This document shows positions 1 through 8,291 of a stretch of DNA of 64,000 nucleotides, in pieces. Origin of the DNA: an uncultured Tidjanibacter sp. (GTDB lineage: Bacteria > Bacteroidota > Bacteroidia > Bacteroidales > Rikenellaceae); NCBI GenBank assembly GCA_944326085.1, contig CALVCL010000003.1, positions 124,001-188,000 of the forward strand. The letters are read 5' to 3'. The stretch's first letter is position 1. Each line of letters opens with the position of its first letter. Both the position numbers and the translations under genes were made by a program. The notes under the pieces were generated by a model. That model did no database searches. It was not told the DNA's origin and saw only the letters and a program-made list of their open reading frames with translations.

Positions 1-1120
1 GTGCACGATACAGCAGAACACCTCCTTCGTCGGTATTGCCTTCGCCAATAAGTTTGCGGGCACGGCCGAGAAGGTCGTTAACGAAATTGCGCTGAACATT
101 GTACAACTGCTCTATGAAACCGCGGTACTGGTCAAACAGCTGGTCATCGCCCTTGGGTACAGGACCAGATATGATAAGAGGTGTACGGGCATCGTCGATA
201 AGCACGGAGTCGACCTCATCGACAATGGCAAAATGGTGTTTGCGCTGAACGAGGTCACCAGGCTGTATCGCCATGTTATCCCTCAAATAGTCAAAACCGA
301 ACTCGTTATTAGTACCGAAAGTAATATCCGCCATGTAGGCTTTGCGGCGAGCGGTCGAATTAGGCTGATGATTGTCTATACAATCCACCGACAGTCCGTG
401 GAATTCATACATCGGCCCCATCCACTCCGAGTCACGACGAGCCAAATAATCATTAACAGTAACGACATGCACGCCTTTGCCGGCCAGGGCATTCAGGAAT
501 ACCGGAAGTGTTGCCACGAGGGTTTTACCTTCACCAGTTGCCATTTCTGCTATACGGCCCTTGTGGAGCACCACGCCGCCGAACAACTGTACATCGTAAT
601 GCACCATATCCCACCTGATGACATTACCTCCAGCCGTCCAATGGTTGAAATACACAGCCTTGTCACCTTCTATCATCACGAAATCCTTCTTGGCAGCCAG
701 GTCACGGTCGAACTGATTGGCCGTCACAACCACCTGTTCATTCTCAGCAAAACGGTGAGCCGTAGATTTCATGATAGCGAATGCCTCCGGCAATATCTCG
801 TCGAGCTTCTGCTCTATCTTGTCATCTATGTCCTTTGTAAGTTTGTCTATCTCACGCGAATGACGTTCCTTATCATCCAACGATGTGTCCGGCAGTTCGA
901 GCAACGCCTTCAGTTCTGAAATACGCTCCTCGTCAGGTCGTATCGTTTCGGCAATATCATGACGGAGGGCGGCACTGCGTGCACGCAATTCATCATTCGA
1001 CAGAGCGTCTATTTGTGGATAGAGAGCCAATATGCGATCAACGTAAGGCTGTATTTCCTTACGATCCTTATCGCTTTTGGTTCCGAAAAACGCTTTGATT
1101 ACTTTAGATAAAATATCCAT
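1..1120 (-). CDS. secA: Preprotein translocase ATPase SecA, N-terminal part (cut by window edge)
   Basis: SecA is the cytoplasmic ATPase that drives unfolded preproteins through SecYEG. About 373 residues from the start are present; the rest lies beyond the window edge. Translating the minus strand shows the DEAD-like motor: Walker A motif ATGEGKT followed by LVATLP, the RRDSEWMG segment, the DYLRDNMA motif and the Walker B-type [22 protein letters not shown] region split over positions near 130-250. A starting ATG lies at 1118-1120, followed by [15 protein letters not shown], which matches the usual short SecA N-terminus. The DUF2851 gene ends 42 bases upstream on the same strand, so the two may be cotranscribed. 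The gene is intact as far as it can be seen. Confidence 0.97.
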   Translation of the reverse strand, partial: MDILSKVIKAFFGTKSDKDRKEIQPYVDRILALYPQIDALSNDELRARSAALRHDIAETIRPDEERISELKALLELPDTSLDDKERHSREIDKLTKDIDDKIEQKLDEILPEAFAIMKSTAHRFAENEQVVVTANQFDRDLAAKKDFVMIEGDKAVYFNHWTAGGNVIRWDMVHYDVQLFGGVVLHKGRIAEMATGEGKTLVATLPVFLNALAGKGVHVVTVNDYLARRDSEWMGPMYEFHGLSVDCIDNHQPNSTARRKAYMADITFGTNNEFGFDYLRDNMAIQPGDLVQRKHHFAIVDEVDSVLIDDARTPLIISGPVPKGDDQLFDQYRGFIEQLYNVQRNFVNDLLGRARKLIGEGNTDEGGVLLYRA

Positions 1121-1162
1121 GTTTGTATTGTGTTTCCGTTATAGCTGGTAAATATACCTATT

Positions 1163-2422
1163 TTATCGGAAACAGAACATCTTACCGCTCTTTTTTATTA
1201 TACTTTTACCCACACTGCAATCGGTACAGCGACCCGAAACACAGTATTCATTACGCAGTTGCAGCAAAGCCTGAGTATCGAGTGCATTTTTAACAGGAAC
1301 ACCCACTCCACTCCAACTGCGTACGATGGCATTGTTTTCAGGTGGTATATCGGCAAGCAGGTCAAGAGCCGCATCTTTTAACAATGTTTTGCCTGTACTC
1401 TGCCCATACGCAAACATTACAGGAACAACAGCATTAATAGCCAACAAATCTGCCTTCTCAGAGCCTATACACCGCGGACAGCGTTCACCTGTGCCATCTG
1501 GGACATCATGAGTTGTCCAATACCACGACACCTCTACATCAAACAAACGGTATACATCGTTTCGAGTACGACAGTTCACCACACAATCAAACATGAAATC
1601 GCGTCTGGCAACAAACGATGCCAACTGCACTATGCGTGTCAACGGTCGATTATGCGTTCTCACACCGCCACGCTTCCACTCTACAGACTGCATTGGAATT
1701 ATATTATATTTCCGAGACAGATAAATATAATCATCACTGAGACATCTAACATAATCATCAAGATAGCAGTCGCCAAGCAATCCAGAGGTTCCAAGCAGCA
1801 ATGCCTCCACCAATTCCATAGTACTGCGCTCCCTCAATACCATCTGATATGTGGCACGACGAGCAAGTTCCATATACGGTTCCCTGTTGCGATTGCCGCC
1901 CATTGCACGGAACAGCATCGTATAAAGCGTCTGTGACCAATCGCCGCCGGACAATTCATATACCGACATCACATCGCCGCACTTACGATGCAAACGTTCA
2001 ACCAGCAGTCTATCCAGCAATGAAATACGCTCCAATGACGACATGTCACCGATCCATGCCCCACATTCATACTGAACCGCACCATGCTGCAACGATGCAA
2101 CAGCATCATACAATTCCGACGGAACTTTCATAACAAACTGTGGAATACGTTCGCCATTGCAGTCATAATAGTGCTCCGCTGCCTCTGCAACAACCTGCAG
2201 CACCACATGCTGCAACGAGGTCTGTGGCATATCGGCTCGCCAACCAAACACGACATCACCGCATCGGCGAATGCCATCCGTTTCTACTTCAGCCGAACGG
2301 TACACACCGCACCTCATATCCTCTTCACCTGCTTTAAGAATCCGTACGGTATTGTCACACGCCTTTCCAGACGCAACCATGTAAGGCCATGCAAATCTTA
2401 AAATATCGACTGACACCTTCAT
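1163..2422 (-). CDS. DUF2851 family protein
   Basis: This 419-residue cytoplasmic protein has no signal peptide and no membrane segment. It resembles the DUF2851 family, which is common in Bacteroidota and has no assigned reaction. Family-like features are the N-terminal region with VVFGWRADM, the central arginine-rich R-P-x-R motif (THNRPLTRI) and the C-terminal cysteine cluster EYCVSGRCTDCSVG, whose CxxxxCxxC spacing suggests a metal or structural site (inference). It sits directly upstream of secA on the same strand, 42 bases apart. A -7 promoter box lies about 58 bases before its ATG. Assignment rests on overall pattern recognition; the function is unknown. Confidence 0.8.
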   Translation of the reverse strand: MKVSVDILRFAWPYMVASGKACDNTVRILKAGEEDMRCGVYRSAEVETDGIRRCGDVVFGWRADMPQTSLQHVVLQVVAEAAEHYYDCNGERIPQFVMKVPSELYDAVASLQHGAVQYECGAWIGDMSSLERISLLDRLLVERLHRKCGDVMSVYELSGGDWSQTLYTMLFRAMGGNRNREPYMELARRATYQMVLRERSTMELVEALLLGTSGLLGDCYLDDYVRCLSDDYIYLSRKYNIIPMQSVEWKRGGVRTHNRPLTRIVQLASFVARRDFMFDCVVNCRTRNDVYRLFDVEVSWYWTTHDVPDGTGERCPRCIGSEKADLLAINAVVPVMFAYGQSTGKTLLKDAALDLLADIPPENNAIVRSWSGVGVPVKNALDTQALLQLRNEYCVSGRCTDCSVGKSIIKKSGKMFCFR

Positions 2423-2479
2423 CGCACTACATCACATATTCGGCTTTAAAATTAGCAAATACCGCCTCAAATTAGAAAT

Positions 2480-2487
2480 CAAATATA
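2480..2487 (-). promoter_or_regulatory. -7 promoter box for DUF2851-secA
   Basis: Read on the minus strand the site is TATATTTG, a perfect match to the Bacteroidota -7 element TAnnTTTG, 58 bases upstream of the DUF2851 start codon. No clear TTTG -33 element is seen at the expected 19-base spacing. Confidence 0.55.
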
Positions 2488-2498
2488 CGTGACGCACA

Positions 2499-2530
2499 TA
2501 AAAAACTCCAGTCTCGTATGAAACCGGAGT
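2499..2530 (-). terminator. Intrinsic terminator after sufT
   Basis: On the minus strand an 11-base-pair hairpin (arms 2520-2530 and 2505-2515, two G-U pairs, 4-base loop) is followed by six T. It lies 18 bases after the sufT stop and closes the prmC-to-sufT gene row. Confidence 0.75.
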
Positions 2531-2548
2531 CAAAATATCAAATAAATA

Positions 2549-2869
2549 CTAAATAAATCCGAGTTCGAGTTTGGCCTCTTCACTCATCATTTCCTTATCC
2601 CAAGGCGGGTCGAAAACCAACTCTACATTAACCTCTTTAACCCCTGGTATCTTGGCCACCTGCAACTTAACGTCTTCAACCATCATGTCTGCCATGGGAC
2701 AGTTAGGCGCCGTAAGCGTCATCCTTATATTTGCCGCACCATCGGGAGTATAATCTATGTCATAAACCAACCCCAGGTCATATACGTTGACCGGTATTTC
2801 AGGGTCATATATATTCTTGAGTGTGGATACTATATCCTGCTCAATACGCAGTATATCATTCGGTTCCAT
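2549..2869 (-). CDS. sufT: SufT-like Fe-S assembly protein (MIP18/DUF59 family)
   Basis: A 106-residue protein made of a single MIP18 (DUF59) domain. Members help mature iron-sulfur proteins, acting with the SUF scaffold in the cytoplasm. Visible family marks are the motif NIYDPEIPVNVYDLGLVYDI near residues 18-40, the TAPNCPMADMM stretch with the conserved cysteine near residue 57, and the VFDPPWDKEMMSEEAK tail. The gene starts 8 bases after the sufE stop, so the two are almost certainly one transcript, and a terminator follows. The window contains no sufB, sufC, sufD or sufS, so the partners must be encoded elsewhere. Confidence 0.9.
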   Translation of the reverse strand: MEPNDILRIEQDIVSTLKNIYDPEIPVNVYDLGLVYDIDYTPDGAANIRMTLTAPNCPMADMMVEDVKLQVAKIPGVKEVNVELVFDPPWDKEMMSEEAKLELGFI

Positions 2870-2877
2870 AATTCAAA

Positions 2878-3312
2878 TCACTTATTGCCGGATACTCCAC
2901 CTTCTTCGGCCTTGAAAGCAAGCGCATAAAGCCTCATCTGTTTAATCATGGCCAACAAACCGTTTGCCCTTGTAGGTGAAAGGTTCTCACGCAATCCTAT
3001 ACGGTCAATAAAATAGAGGTCAGTATCAAGTATCTCCTGAGGTGTACGTCCGTTCAGCACCCTTATAAGCAGGGCAATTATACCTTTCGTTATTATGGCA
3101 TCACTGTCGGCTGAATAGTAAACACGGCCATTTTCCAACCGTGCATCCACCCATACCCGCGACTGACATCCTTCAATAATATGCTGCTCATCACGATGTT
3201 TAGGATCTATGGGCTGAAGTTCGTTACCCAACTCGATGAGCATGTCATATTTGTCGAGCCAATCGTCCGATACCGAAAATTCATCTATTATTTCATCCTG
3301 TATTACATCAGC
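2878..3312 (-). CDS. sufE: SufE family cysteine desulfurase activator
   Basis: SufE accepts persulfide sulfur from the cysteine desulfurase SufS and passes it to the SufBCD scaffold. The acceptor cysteine is visible in the motif EGCQSRVW (about residue 50), followed by the conserved SDAIITKGIIALLI and LSPTRANGLL segments. I place the start at the ATG of 3310-3312 (MADVIQDEIIDEF, 144 residues); a longer reading would need a TTG and would overlap the stop of the upstream gene. The ATG lies 17 bases after that stop. It is followed 8 bases later by sufT, giving a sufE-sufT pair behind an unrelated secreted phosphatase-like gene. Confidence 0.93.
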   Translation of the reverse strand, partial: ADVIQDEIIDEFSVSDDWLDKYDMLIELGNELQPIDPKHRDEQHIIEGCQSRVWVDARLENGRVYYSADSDAIITKGIIALLIRVLNGRTPQEILDTDLYFIDRIGLRENLSPTRANGLLAMIKQMRLYALAFKAEEGGVSGNK

Positions 3313-3329
3313 CATCTCCTCAATATGTT

Positions 3330-4964
3330 TTATTTGATACAATCCACAATTTCCTCTATCGGCACAGCTGTTGCAGCCTCCGGATTACCAACTTCCAACA
3401 AGCGTGCCAATGTCACAGGTACTGCCGCCATATCTACCTCCCTGTCAATCCGTCCGGCAGGTATTCCACATCCAAGGAATACCAACGGCACATGTACATC
3501 ATAGTCATATGCCGAACCAGCAGATGCCCTCACTCCCTGCCTTATGTCTATCACGCCAGGAGCAAGGTCTATAAGTAGATCACCTGAACGTTTCGGGAAA
3601 TAGCCATTACATAAACGCTCCATGTAGACATCACCAGCACCGCCTATTCGAAGGTCACACGCTGGAACCACACGTGACACATCGCGCATCTGAAGTGCAA
3701 AATCAGATGTCAGACGCTGCACCTGCTCCAAAGGCAACCTACGGCTGAATGCTTCCGAACGATTGATATACAAACGACGGTTGGCATAACCGGAAACCCA
3801 TTTGTCGCCACCGTATTGTGCTCCGAGGAAACTATTCGTAATGACGCAAAACTGGCCGCCATCGAAACGTTCCGTATCTGTAGCATCATAAGAACCGCTC
3901 GTACCATGATCGGAAGTCAACACAAACAATACACGGCCATTTCCCACATGTGATTCGATAAACCTAACCAATGCTCCGATTGTCCAATCCAACTGATAGA
4001 ACATATCTTCAGCCTCTACGGACTCCGGACCGTAGTGACTTATAATATCGCGTGGTGCATCGAAACATATGTTCAGTATATCAGGTATGTCATCATCTCC
4101 AAGATTCTCACTTACCACAAGTTGAACGATAAAATCCGAAAGCAGATCGCTGGCCAATGGCGTACCGACCACATTCGCATAACGTTCTTTATGCCGTACA
4201 TTTGGCATACACCCGATACTGCACATTTTCCGGAAACCGGAACTGTATCCGAATTCAGGACGTCCGTATCTGGCATTCAGATAACATTCCGCATCCTTAT
4301 ACAGCGACCACCTCCACGCAGCCACCTCATTCCAGTTTCTATAACGTTCATTAAAAGTAGTAACCCACCCAGGTAAATAAAGCATGTAACTGCTAGACGA
4401 TGTCCATGTCGCTGTCACAGGATTTACCCAATAAGCTTCCGTATTAAGGCCGGCCATCACTATCGACGACACAGGATTTGCCGCAACACTTATAACCTTG
4501 CTCTCCGGATGTTCTAATTTCAGACGGTCACCGAGAGTCGGCACCAGCAAATGTGCATTTGAATAGCACCCCTTACCATAATCGCAGTCAAAACCTGTTA
4601 CAGAACGGTCTGCAATCAAATCGACCTCTTCGCCGGTTATCATGTCGAACCACTTCTCCCCTACCACGCCATGAACAGAAGGATAAGTTCCGGTAGTAAT
4701 GGTGGCAAGAGACGACACACTGTTTGTCGGCATGTAATCGTAACGGGCAGACGTAAACACCATTCCCTCGCGCATGAATTTCAGAAAACCATCCTCGGAC
4801 AGATTGACGCCGTACATTCCGATAAAGTCATAAGGCAGTCCGCCCACAACTATATTGACAACCAATGCCGGACGTTCCACTTCACCGGCCGATGCCATAT
4901 TATGCACACCGAATACCGACAGTGTGCATGCAACAACCGAAAATATGAATCCGTGACGTTTCAT
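3330..4964 (-). CDS. Alkaline phosphatase-fold secreted protein with missing metal ligands
   Basis: A 544-residue exported protein with a signal peptide (MKRHGFIFS to about ASA, residue 26). Its fold is that of the PafA-type alkaline phosphatases (type I phosphodiesterase superfamily): RPALVVNIVV strand, MPTNSVSSLATITTGTYPSVHG nucleophile loop split around residues 78-99, DIISHYGPES and LTSDHG metal motifs, YDYDVHVPL near the end. Compared with active PafA enzymes the first metal aspartate is glycine (G41, in IVVGGLPYD), and the late histidine of the HGSPYDYD-type motif is alanine (A482). D306, H310, D352 and H353 are kept. Related degenerate paralogs occur in Bacteroidales (recollection, not a search). 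Catalysis is therefore doubtful; a binding or scaffolding role is inference. It lies between an M23 peptidase gene and sufE. Confidence 0.85.
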   Translation of the reverse strand: MKRHGFIFSVVACTLSVFGVHNMASAGEVERPALVVNIVVGGLPYDFIGMYGVNLSEDGFLKFMREGMVFTSARYDYMPTNSVSSLATITTGTYPSVHGVVGEKWFDMITGEEVDLIADRSVTGFDCDYGKGCYSNAHLLVPTLGDRLKLEHPESKVISVAANPVSSIVMAGLNTEAYWVNPVTATWTSSSSYMLYLPGWVTTFNERYRNWNEVAAWRWSLYKDAECYLNARYGRPEFGYSSGFRKMCSIGCMPNVRHKERYANVVGTPLASDLLSDFIVQLVVSENLGDDDIPDILNICFDAPRDIISHYGPESVEAEDMFYQLDWTIGALVRFIESHVGNGRVLFVLTSDHGTSGSYDATDTERFDGGQFCVITNSFLGAQYGGDKWVSGYANRRLYINRSEAFSRRLPLEQVQRLTSDFALQMRDVSRVVPACDLRIGGAGDVYMERLCNGYFPKRSGDLLIDLAPGVIDIRQGVRASAGSAYDYDVHVPLVFLGCGIPAGRIDREVDMAAVPVTLARLLEVGNPEAATAVPIEEIVDCIK

Positions 4965-4983
4965 AAATTTCCTTCCGAACGGG

Positions 4984-4991
4984 CAAAGATA
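4984..4991 (-). promoter_or_regulatory. -7 promoter box before the phosphatase-like gene
   Basis: Minus-strand TATCTTTG matches TAnnTTTG and sits 20 bases before the ATG at 4964, giving a very short leader. It suggests the phosphatase-like gene and sufET can be transcribed apart from the upstream peptidase gene. Confidence 0.55.
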
Positions 4992-5021
4992 ATATAATTA
5001 GCTCGATATTATACCACGGTT

Positions 5022-6746
5022 CTACCTGTAGTAACGTCCCGTATAGACTGCCATATTGCCGACGGCATCCTTCACGGTCAACCTGACATCATGCCACTTC
5101 CCGCGTCCGCAAACAGCATCGTCAAAATAGTGATACAACACCCCGTGCACAACATCATGTTCGAGCATCACCCACTGACCGTCAATCTCGGCCGAATACG
5201 ATGCCACACCCGAGAAATTGTCGCTTATTTCGAACCCTATACGCTTGGCATTCGACATATAGCTGCCGCTTCGGAACTTGGCCTCTATACGAGGCTTCTT
5301 GGTATCGGCCGCCACGCACCAGCATCCGAATACATACGCTTTGCCGGTTACAGTACCATTCTCATATTCCGCCGCACCGGCATAAAGTTTGCCATTGTTG
5401 CCAAGACGTGCAATCACAACCTTGTCACGCATATTTTCCGGAACATTGTCAACCCCAAACGACAGCGTCACAGGACCTCTCAACGGAGTATCGTCGCTAT
5501 GCACATTATAAAAGTCAGACAGCACAAATACTCCATCCTCCATGACATAATCAGGACATATCTGTTCCTTCCATTGACGATAGAATATGGGTTCATACAG
5601 GGCATCGGCCGGTATCGTAACATTTAATTTATCCGTAGTCTTCGAATAAAATGGTTTGCATCCGACTGCTTCCGCATCGGATGCGACAATAGCTGGTGTG
5701 TCTTTGTCTGGACAATAGCGCACGGCAAAATCCATTACGACCTTATTACCGTTGTCGTCCCAAACCTCTATGCCGACGTTAGAAACATCCTCGGGATTTA
5801 CAAGCCCGCGTGCCGTGACATTACGATAAAACGCCATGGCATCGTCATTTACGACAGCCAGCCTGAACACATCATTGGAAGTCTTGCTATTCAACTGATA
5901 GTCAGACACTATCTTGGCCAAATGATTTTGACTGAACGTAAACCCGTCCATAAGATATTCTACATAAGGTTTTCCGTCCAACAACAGGAGTATACGATAT
6001 GTAGCCATAACACTGTTCACTCCATTTTTATGGTCGGATGTTTCAATACAGAAATATCCTGGACCTGTTAATTCCATCTGGCCGTCAATCGAATAACTGC
6101 CGTCACTGCGACGCACAGCCGCACGCTCCGACATCAGACGATGTACAGGGACTCCAGAAATAGTATCGACACGATAATAAAACACCTTATGTATTTCGGG
6201 CAGCATGTTATCCTTGATCTTCAGATAACCGCGAGCCAACACATTAACGGTACGTTCAGCCCCTTTTTCACGCACCTCAAAATGCAGGTGAGGTCCGAAC
6301 GAATTGCCCGAATTCCCCGACAGCCCAATAAGTTCTCCTTTTTTAACGGGGAATGTCCCTGCCGAAGGAAAAATATCTATATCGTTCAATTTCCCGCGAT
6401 AACGTTCCTTGCGTACATAGGCATCCACTTCGGGCGTAAATTCGCTCAAATGTCCGTAAGCCGACACGGTGCCGTCGTTATGCATAACATACACCACCTT
6501 GCCATATCCGTAAGGTTTCACGCCGATACGATATATCTGTCCGTCGGCAATAGCAAACACCTTCTTGCCCTCTACCCACTCCGTGCGCAAATCGACACCG
6601 GAATGGAACCTTGTGGAGCGCAGACGCCCAAAGTTGGAGGAACTTTGCAATGTCGTCACTCCAAGCGGCACTGTATATTCCTGTGCCATAGCCGTACATG
6701 TCATTACAAGTCCTGCAGCAACTGCCGCCCAATGCCTTATTTTCAT
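5022..6746 (-). CDS. Secreted M23 family (LytM-type) metallopeptidase
   Basis: A 574-residue periplasmic protein with a signal peptide ending near MAQ (residue 22). The M23 domain occupies about residues 35-160 and has all zinc and catalytic residues: H48 and D52 in FHSGVDL, H99 in YGHL, and H153 and H155 in GPHLHFEV. Such enzymes cut peptidoglycan cross-links. The remaining 400 residues are beta-rich, with segments such as SGVASYSAEIDGQW that look immunoglobulin- or carbohydrate-binding-like, and have no recognised catalytic motif. The gene follows recX by 15 bases on the same strand, so it is probably in the prmC-recX transcript. Function in cell-wall remodelling is inferred from the domain. 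Confidence 0.92.
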   Translation of the reverse strand: MKIRHWAAVAAGLVMTCTAMAQEYTVPLGVTTLQSSSNFGRLRSTRFHSGVDLRTEWVEGKKVFAIADGQIYRIGVKPYGYGKVVYVMHNDGTVSAYGHLSEFTPEVDAYVRKERYRGKLNDIDIFPSAGTFPVKKGELIGLSGNSGNSFGPHLHFEVREKGAERTVNVLARGYLKIKDNMLPEIHKVFYYRVDTISGVPVHRLMSERAAVRRSDGSYSIDGQMELTGPGYFCIETSDHKNGVNSVMATYRILLLLDGKPYVEYLMDGFTFSQNHLAKIVSDYQLNSKTSNDVFRLAVVNDDAMAFYRNVTARGLVNPEDVSNVGIEVWDDNGNKVVMDFAVRYCPDKDTPAIVASDAEAVGCKPFYSKTTDKLNVTIPADALYEPIFYRQWKEQICPDYVMEDGVFVLSDFYNVHSDDTPLRGPVTLSFGVDNVPENMRDKVVIARLGNNGKLYAGAAEYENGTVTGKAYVFGCWCVAADTKKPRIEAKFRSGSYMSNAKRIGFEISDNFSGVASYSAEIDGQWVMLEHDVVHGVLYHYFDDAVCGRGKWHDVRLTVKDAVGNMAVYTGRYYR

Positions 6747-6761
6747 ATATTTTATACCTTT

Positions 6762-7295
6762 TTAATCATCCTCTCTGTCAGACACTCCTTGCATGACGGT
6801 ATCTATGACATCTGTAACATCCCCATAATCGTAACCACGCGAAAGTCCAAATCGCAACAGTTTGCCTTTCACCTCATACGGAGTGCCGCCCTTTATTCCT
6901 TTCAACTTGCGCTGCAACAGTTCTCGAAGCCTTTCATTACCCGCTTCCTTGTCCGGCAGTTGGGTCAACGCTTCCTCAATGATACGCGCATCTATGCCCT
7001 TTGCACGCAATCCGGCCCGTATCTTATGAACGCCCCATCCAGACAATCTCGATTTCTCGCGCACATACGCAACTGCATAACGGTTGTCGTCTATAAAACG
7101 CATCTCGACAAGACGTGCCAAAACCTTACCGCGCTCATTCTCCGGAACCTCCCAACGACGCATAAGACGCATGGCATCTCCGCTCGACCGCTCCGCCTTG
7201 GCAGCATAACGCATCAGGGCTGCAAGAGCCTGCTCAGCATTCTTCGTCTTACGCTGTGGCGCGACGTTCCTTTTATCCCTTATCTTTTCACACAT
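6762..7295 (-). CDS. recX: Regulatory protein RecX
   Basis: RecX binds RecA filaments and limits recombinase activity. The 177-residue product shows the three-helix RecX repeats: ALAALMRYAAKAERSS, then VLARLVEMRFIDDNRYAVAYV, the hallmark SRLSGWGVHKIRAGLRAKGI near residues 95-118, and a C-terminal repeat with KLLRFGLSRGYDYGDV. Length is typical. Its ATG at 7293-7295 lies inside the end of prmC, overlapping by 16 bases, which suggests translational coupling. recA is not in the window, unlike many genomes where recX follows recA. Confidence 0.9.
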   Translation of the reverse strand: MCEKIRDKRNVAPQRKTKNAEQALAALMRYAAKAERSSGDAMRLMRRWEVPENERGKVLARLVEMRFIDDNRYAVAYVREKSRLSGWGVHKIRAGLRAKGIDARIIEEALTQLPDKEAGNERLRELLQRKLKGIKGGTPYEVKGKLLRFGLSRGYDYGDVTDVIDTVMQGVSDREDD

Positions 7296-8146
7296 CTCAC
7301 CATCCTCGGTTTACCGTTCATATCTTCACGGCACTCTACCTCTTCAAATCCCATTCCTTTCAACAAACGGCATACCTCAGCACCAAATTGTTCATGTATT
7401 TCGAAGAAAAGCCGTCCGCCAGAAGCAAGCATTTCCATAGACCGCATGCCTATCACCCGATAGAACAGCAAAGGGTCGTCATCCGGCACAAACAGAGCAC
7501 ATGACGGTTCGTAACGACGCACGTTATCGCGCATAACTGCATATTCATGTTCAGGAATATAGGGAGGATTGGATACTACCACATCTAGACTGCCGGCCGT
7601 CACACCATTAAAAAACGCGTCATCATGCGTCAACACATCGGCTGCCGCAAAAGACACATTAACTCCCGTCAAAGCAGCATTGCGACGAGCAATATCCAAT
7701 GCTGTTGCAGAAACATCCACGGCAGTCACATCCGGCGCGTCCATATTGAGTGCCAACGCAACTGCTATTGCGCCGGAACCTGTTCCGACATCAAGAATCT
7801 TCAGCCCACTGCATCCGGCACTGTCTGTGACAATCCACTGTACAAGTTCTTCCGTTTCGGGACGAGGTATCAACACTCCGTCACCAACCTCCAGTTCCAG
7901 CCCATAAAATTCAGCGACTCCTGTAACATACTGCAAAGGCCTTTGATCGACAAGTTGACGACATACTTCCGCAATACGTCCAGCATCGTATTCCACGACA
8001 TCAGCATCGGGGTCAACAATAGCCTGCGTACGCGAAAAGCCGCACAGTCTCAACGCGACTTCATATGCAACGGCACGTGCCTCGTCCGGAGCATACACTC
8101 CTGATACGGCATTACATACCATTTCCAGCAGTTCTCTGCGTTTCAT
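7280..8146 (-). CDS. prmC: Peptide chain release factor N5-glutamine methyltransferase PrmC
   Basis: PrmC (HemK) methylates the glutamine of the GGQ motif in release factors RF1 and RF2. The 288-residue protein has the helical N-terminal substrate domain (RRELLEMVCNAVSG, then DQRPLQYVTGVAEFYG), the LIPRPETEELVQW signature, the SAM-binding motif ILDVGTGSGAIAVAL and the catalytic NPPY tetrapeptide in VVSNPPYIPEHEY. I chose the ATG at 8144-8146 (MKRRELLEM); the open frame extends 22 codons further but those residues are not family-like. It begins the row prmC-recX-M23 and overlaps recX by 16 bases. No TAnnTTTG box was found in its 145-base leader. Confidence 0.95.
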   Translation of the reverse strand: MKRRELLEMVCNAVSGVYAPDEARAVAYEVALRLCGFSRTQAIVDPDADVVEYDAGRIAEVCRQLVDQRPLQYVTGVAEFYGLELEVGDGVLIPRPETEELVQWIVTDSAGCSGLKILDVGTGSGAIAVALALNMDAPDVTAVDVSATALDIARRNAALTGVNVSFAAADVLTHDDAFFNGVTAGSLDVVVSNPPYIPEHEYAVMRDNVRRYEPSCALFVPDDDPLLFYRVIGMRSMEMLASGGRLFFEIHEQFGAEVCRLLKGMGFEEVECREDMNGKPRMVRCVKR

Positions 8147-8291
8147 AAAATACCTTTTATCCGCCACTTGCCCAAACAAAGCCTGTTTAAAAGCCATTGC
8201 CGGAAATAACAAGCCATAATACAGACCGTTACTCCCGGCAATAAATCCAAACCATATCCCGTCATAAAACGGTATCGGGCCTTAAATTCAA

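Noticed and set aside
233..919. Plus-strand open frames at the left edge
   Set aside because: They lie opposite secA, whose motor motifs are clear on the minus strand.
6141..7463. Plus-strand open frame of 440 codons opposite the M23 peptidase, recX and prmC
   Set aside because: It spans three real minus-strand genes and shows the same His/Cys/Arg-rich antisense composition.
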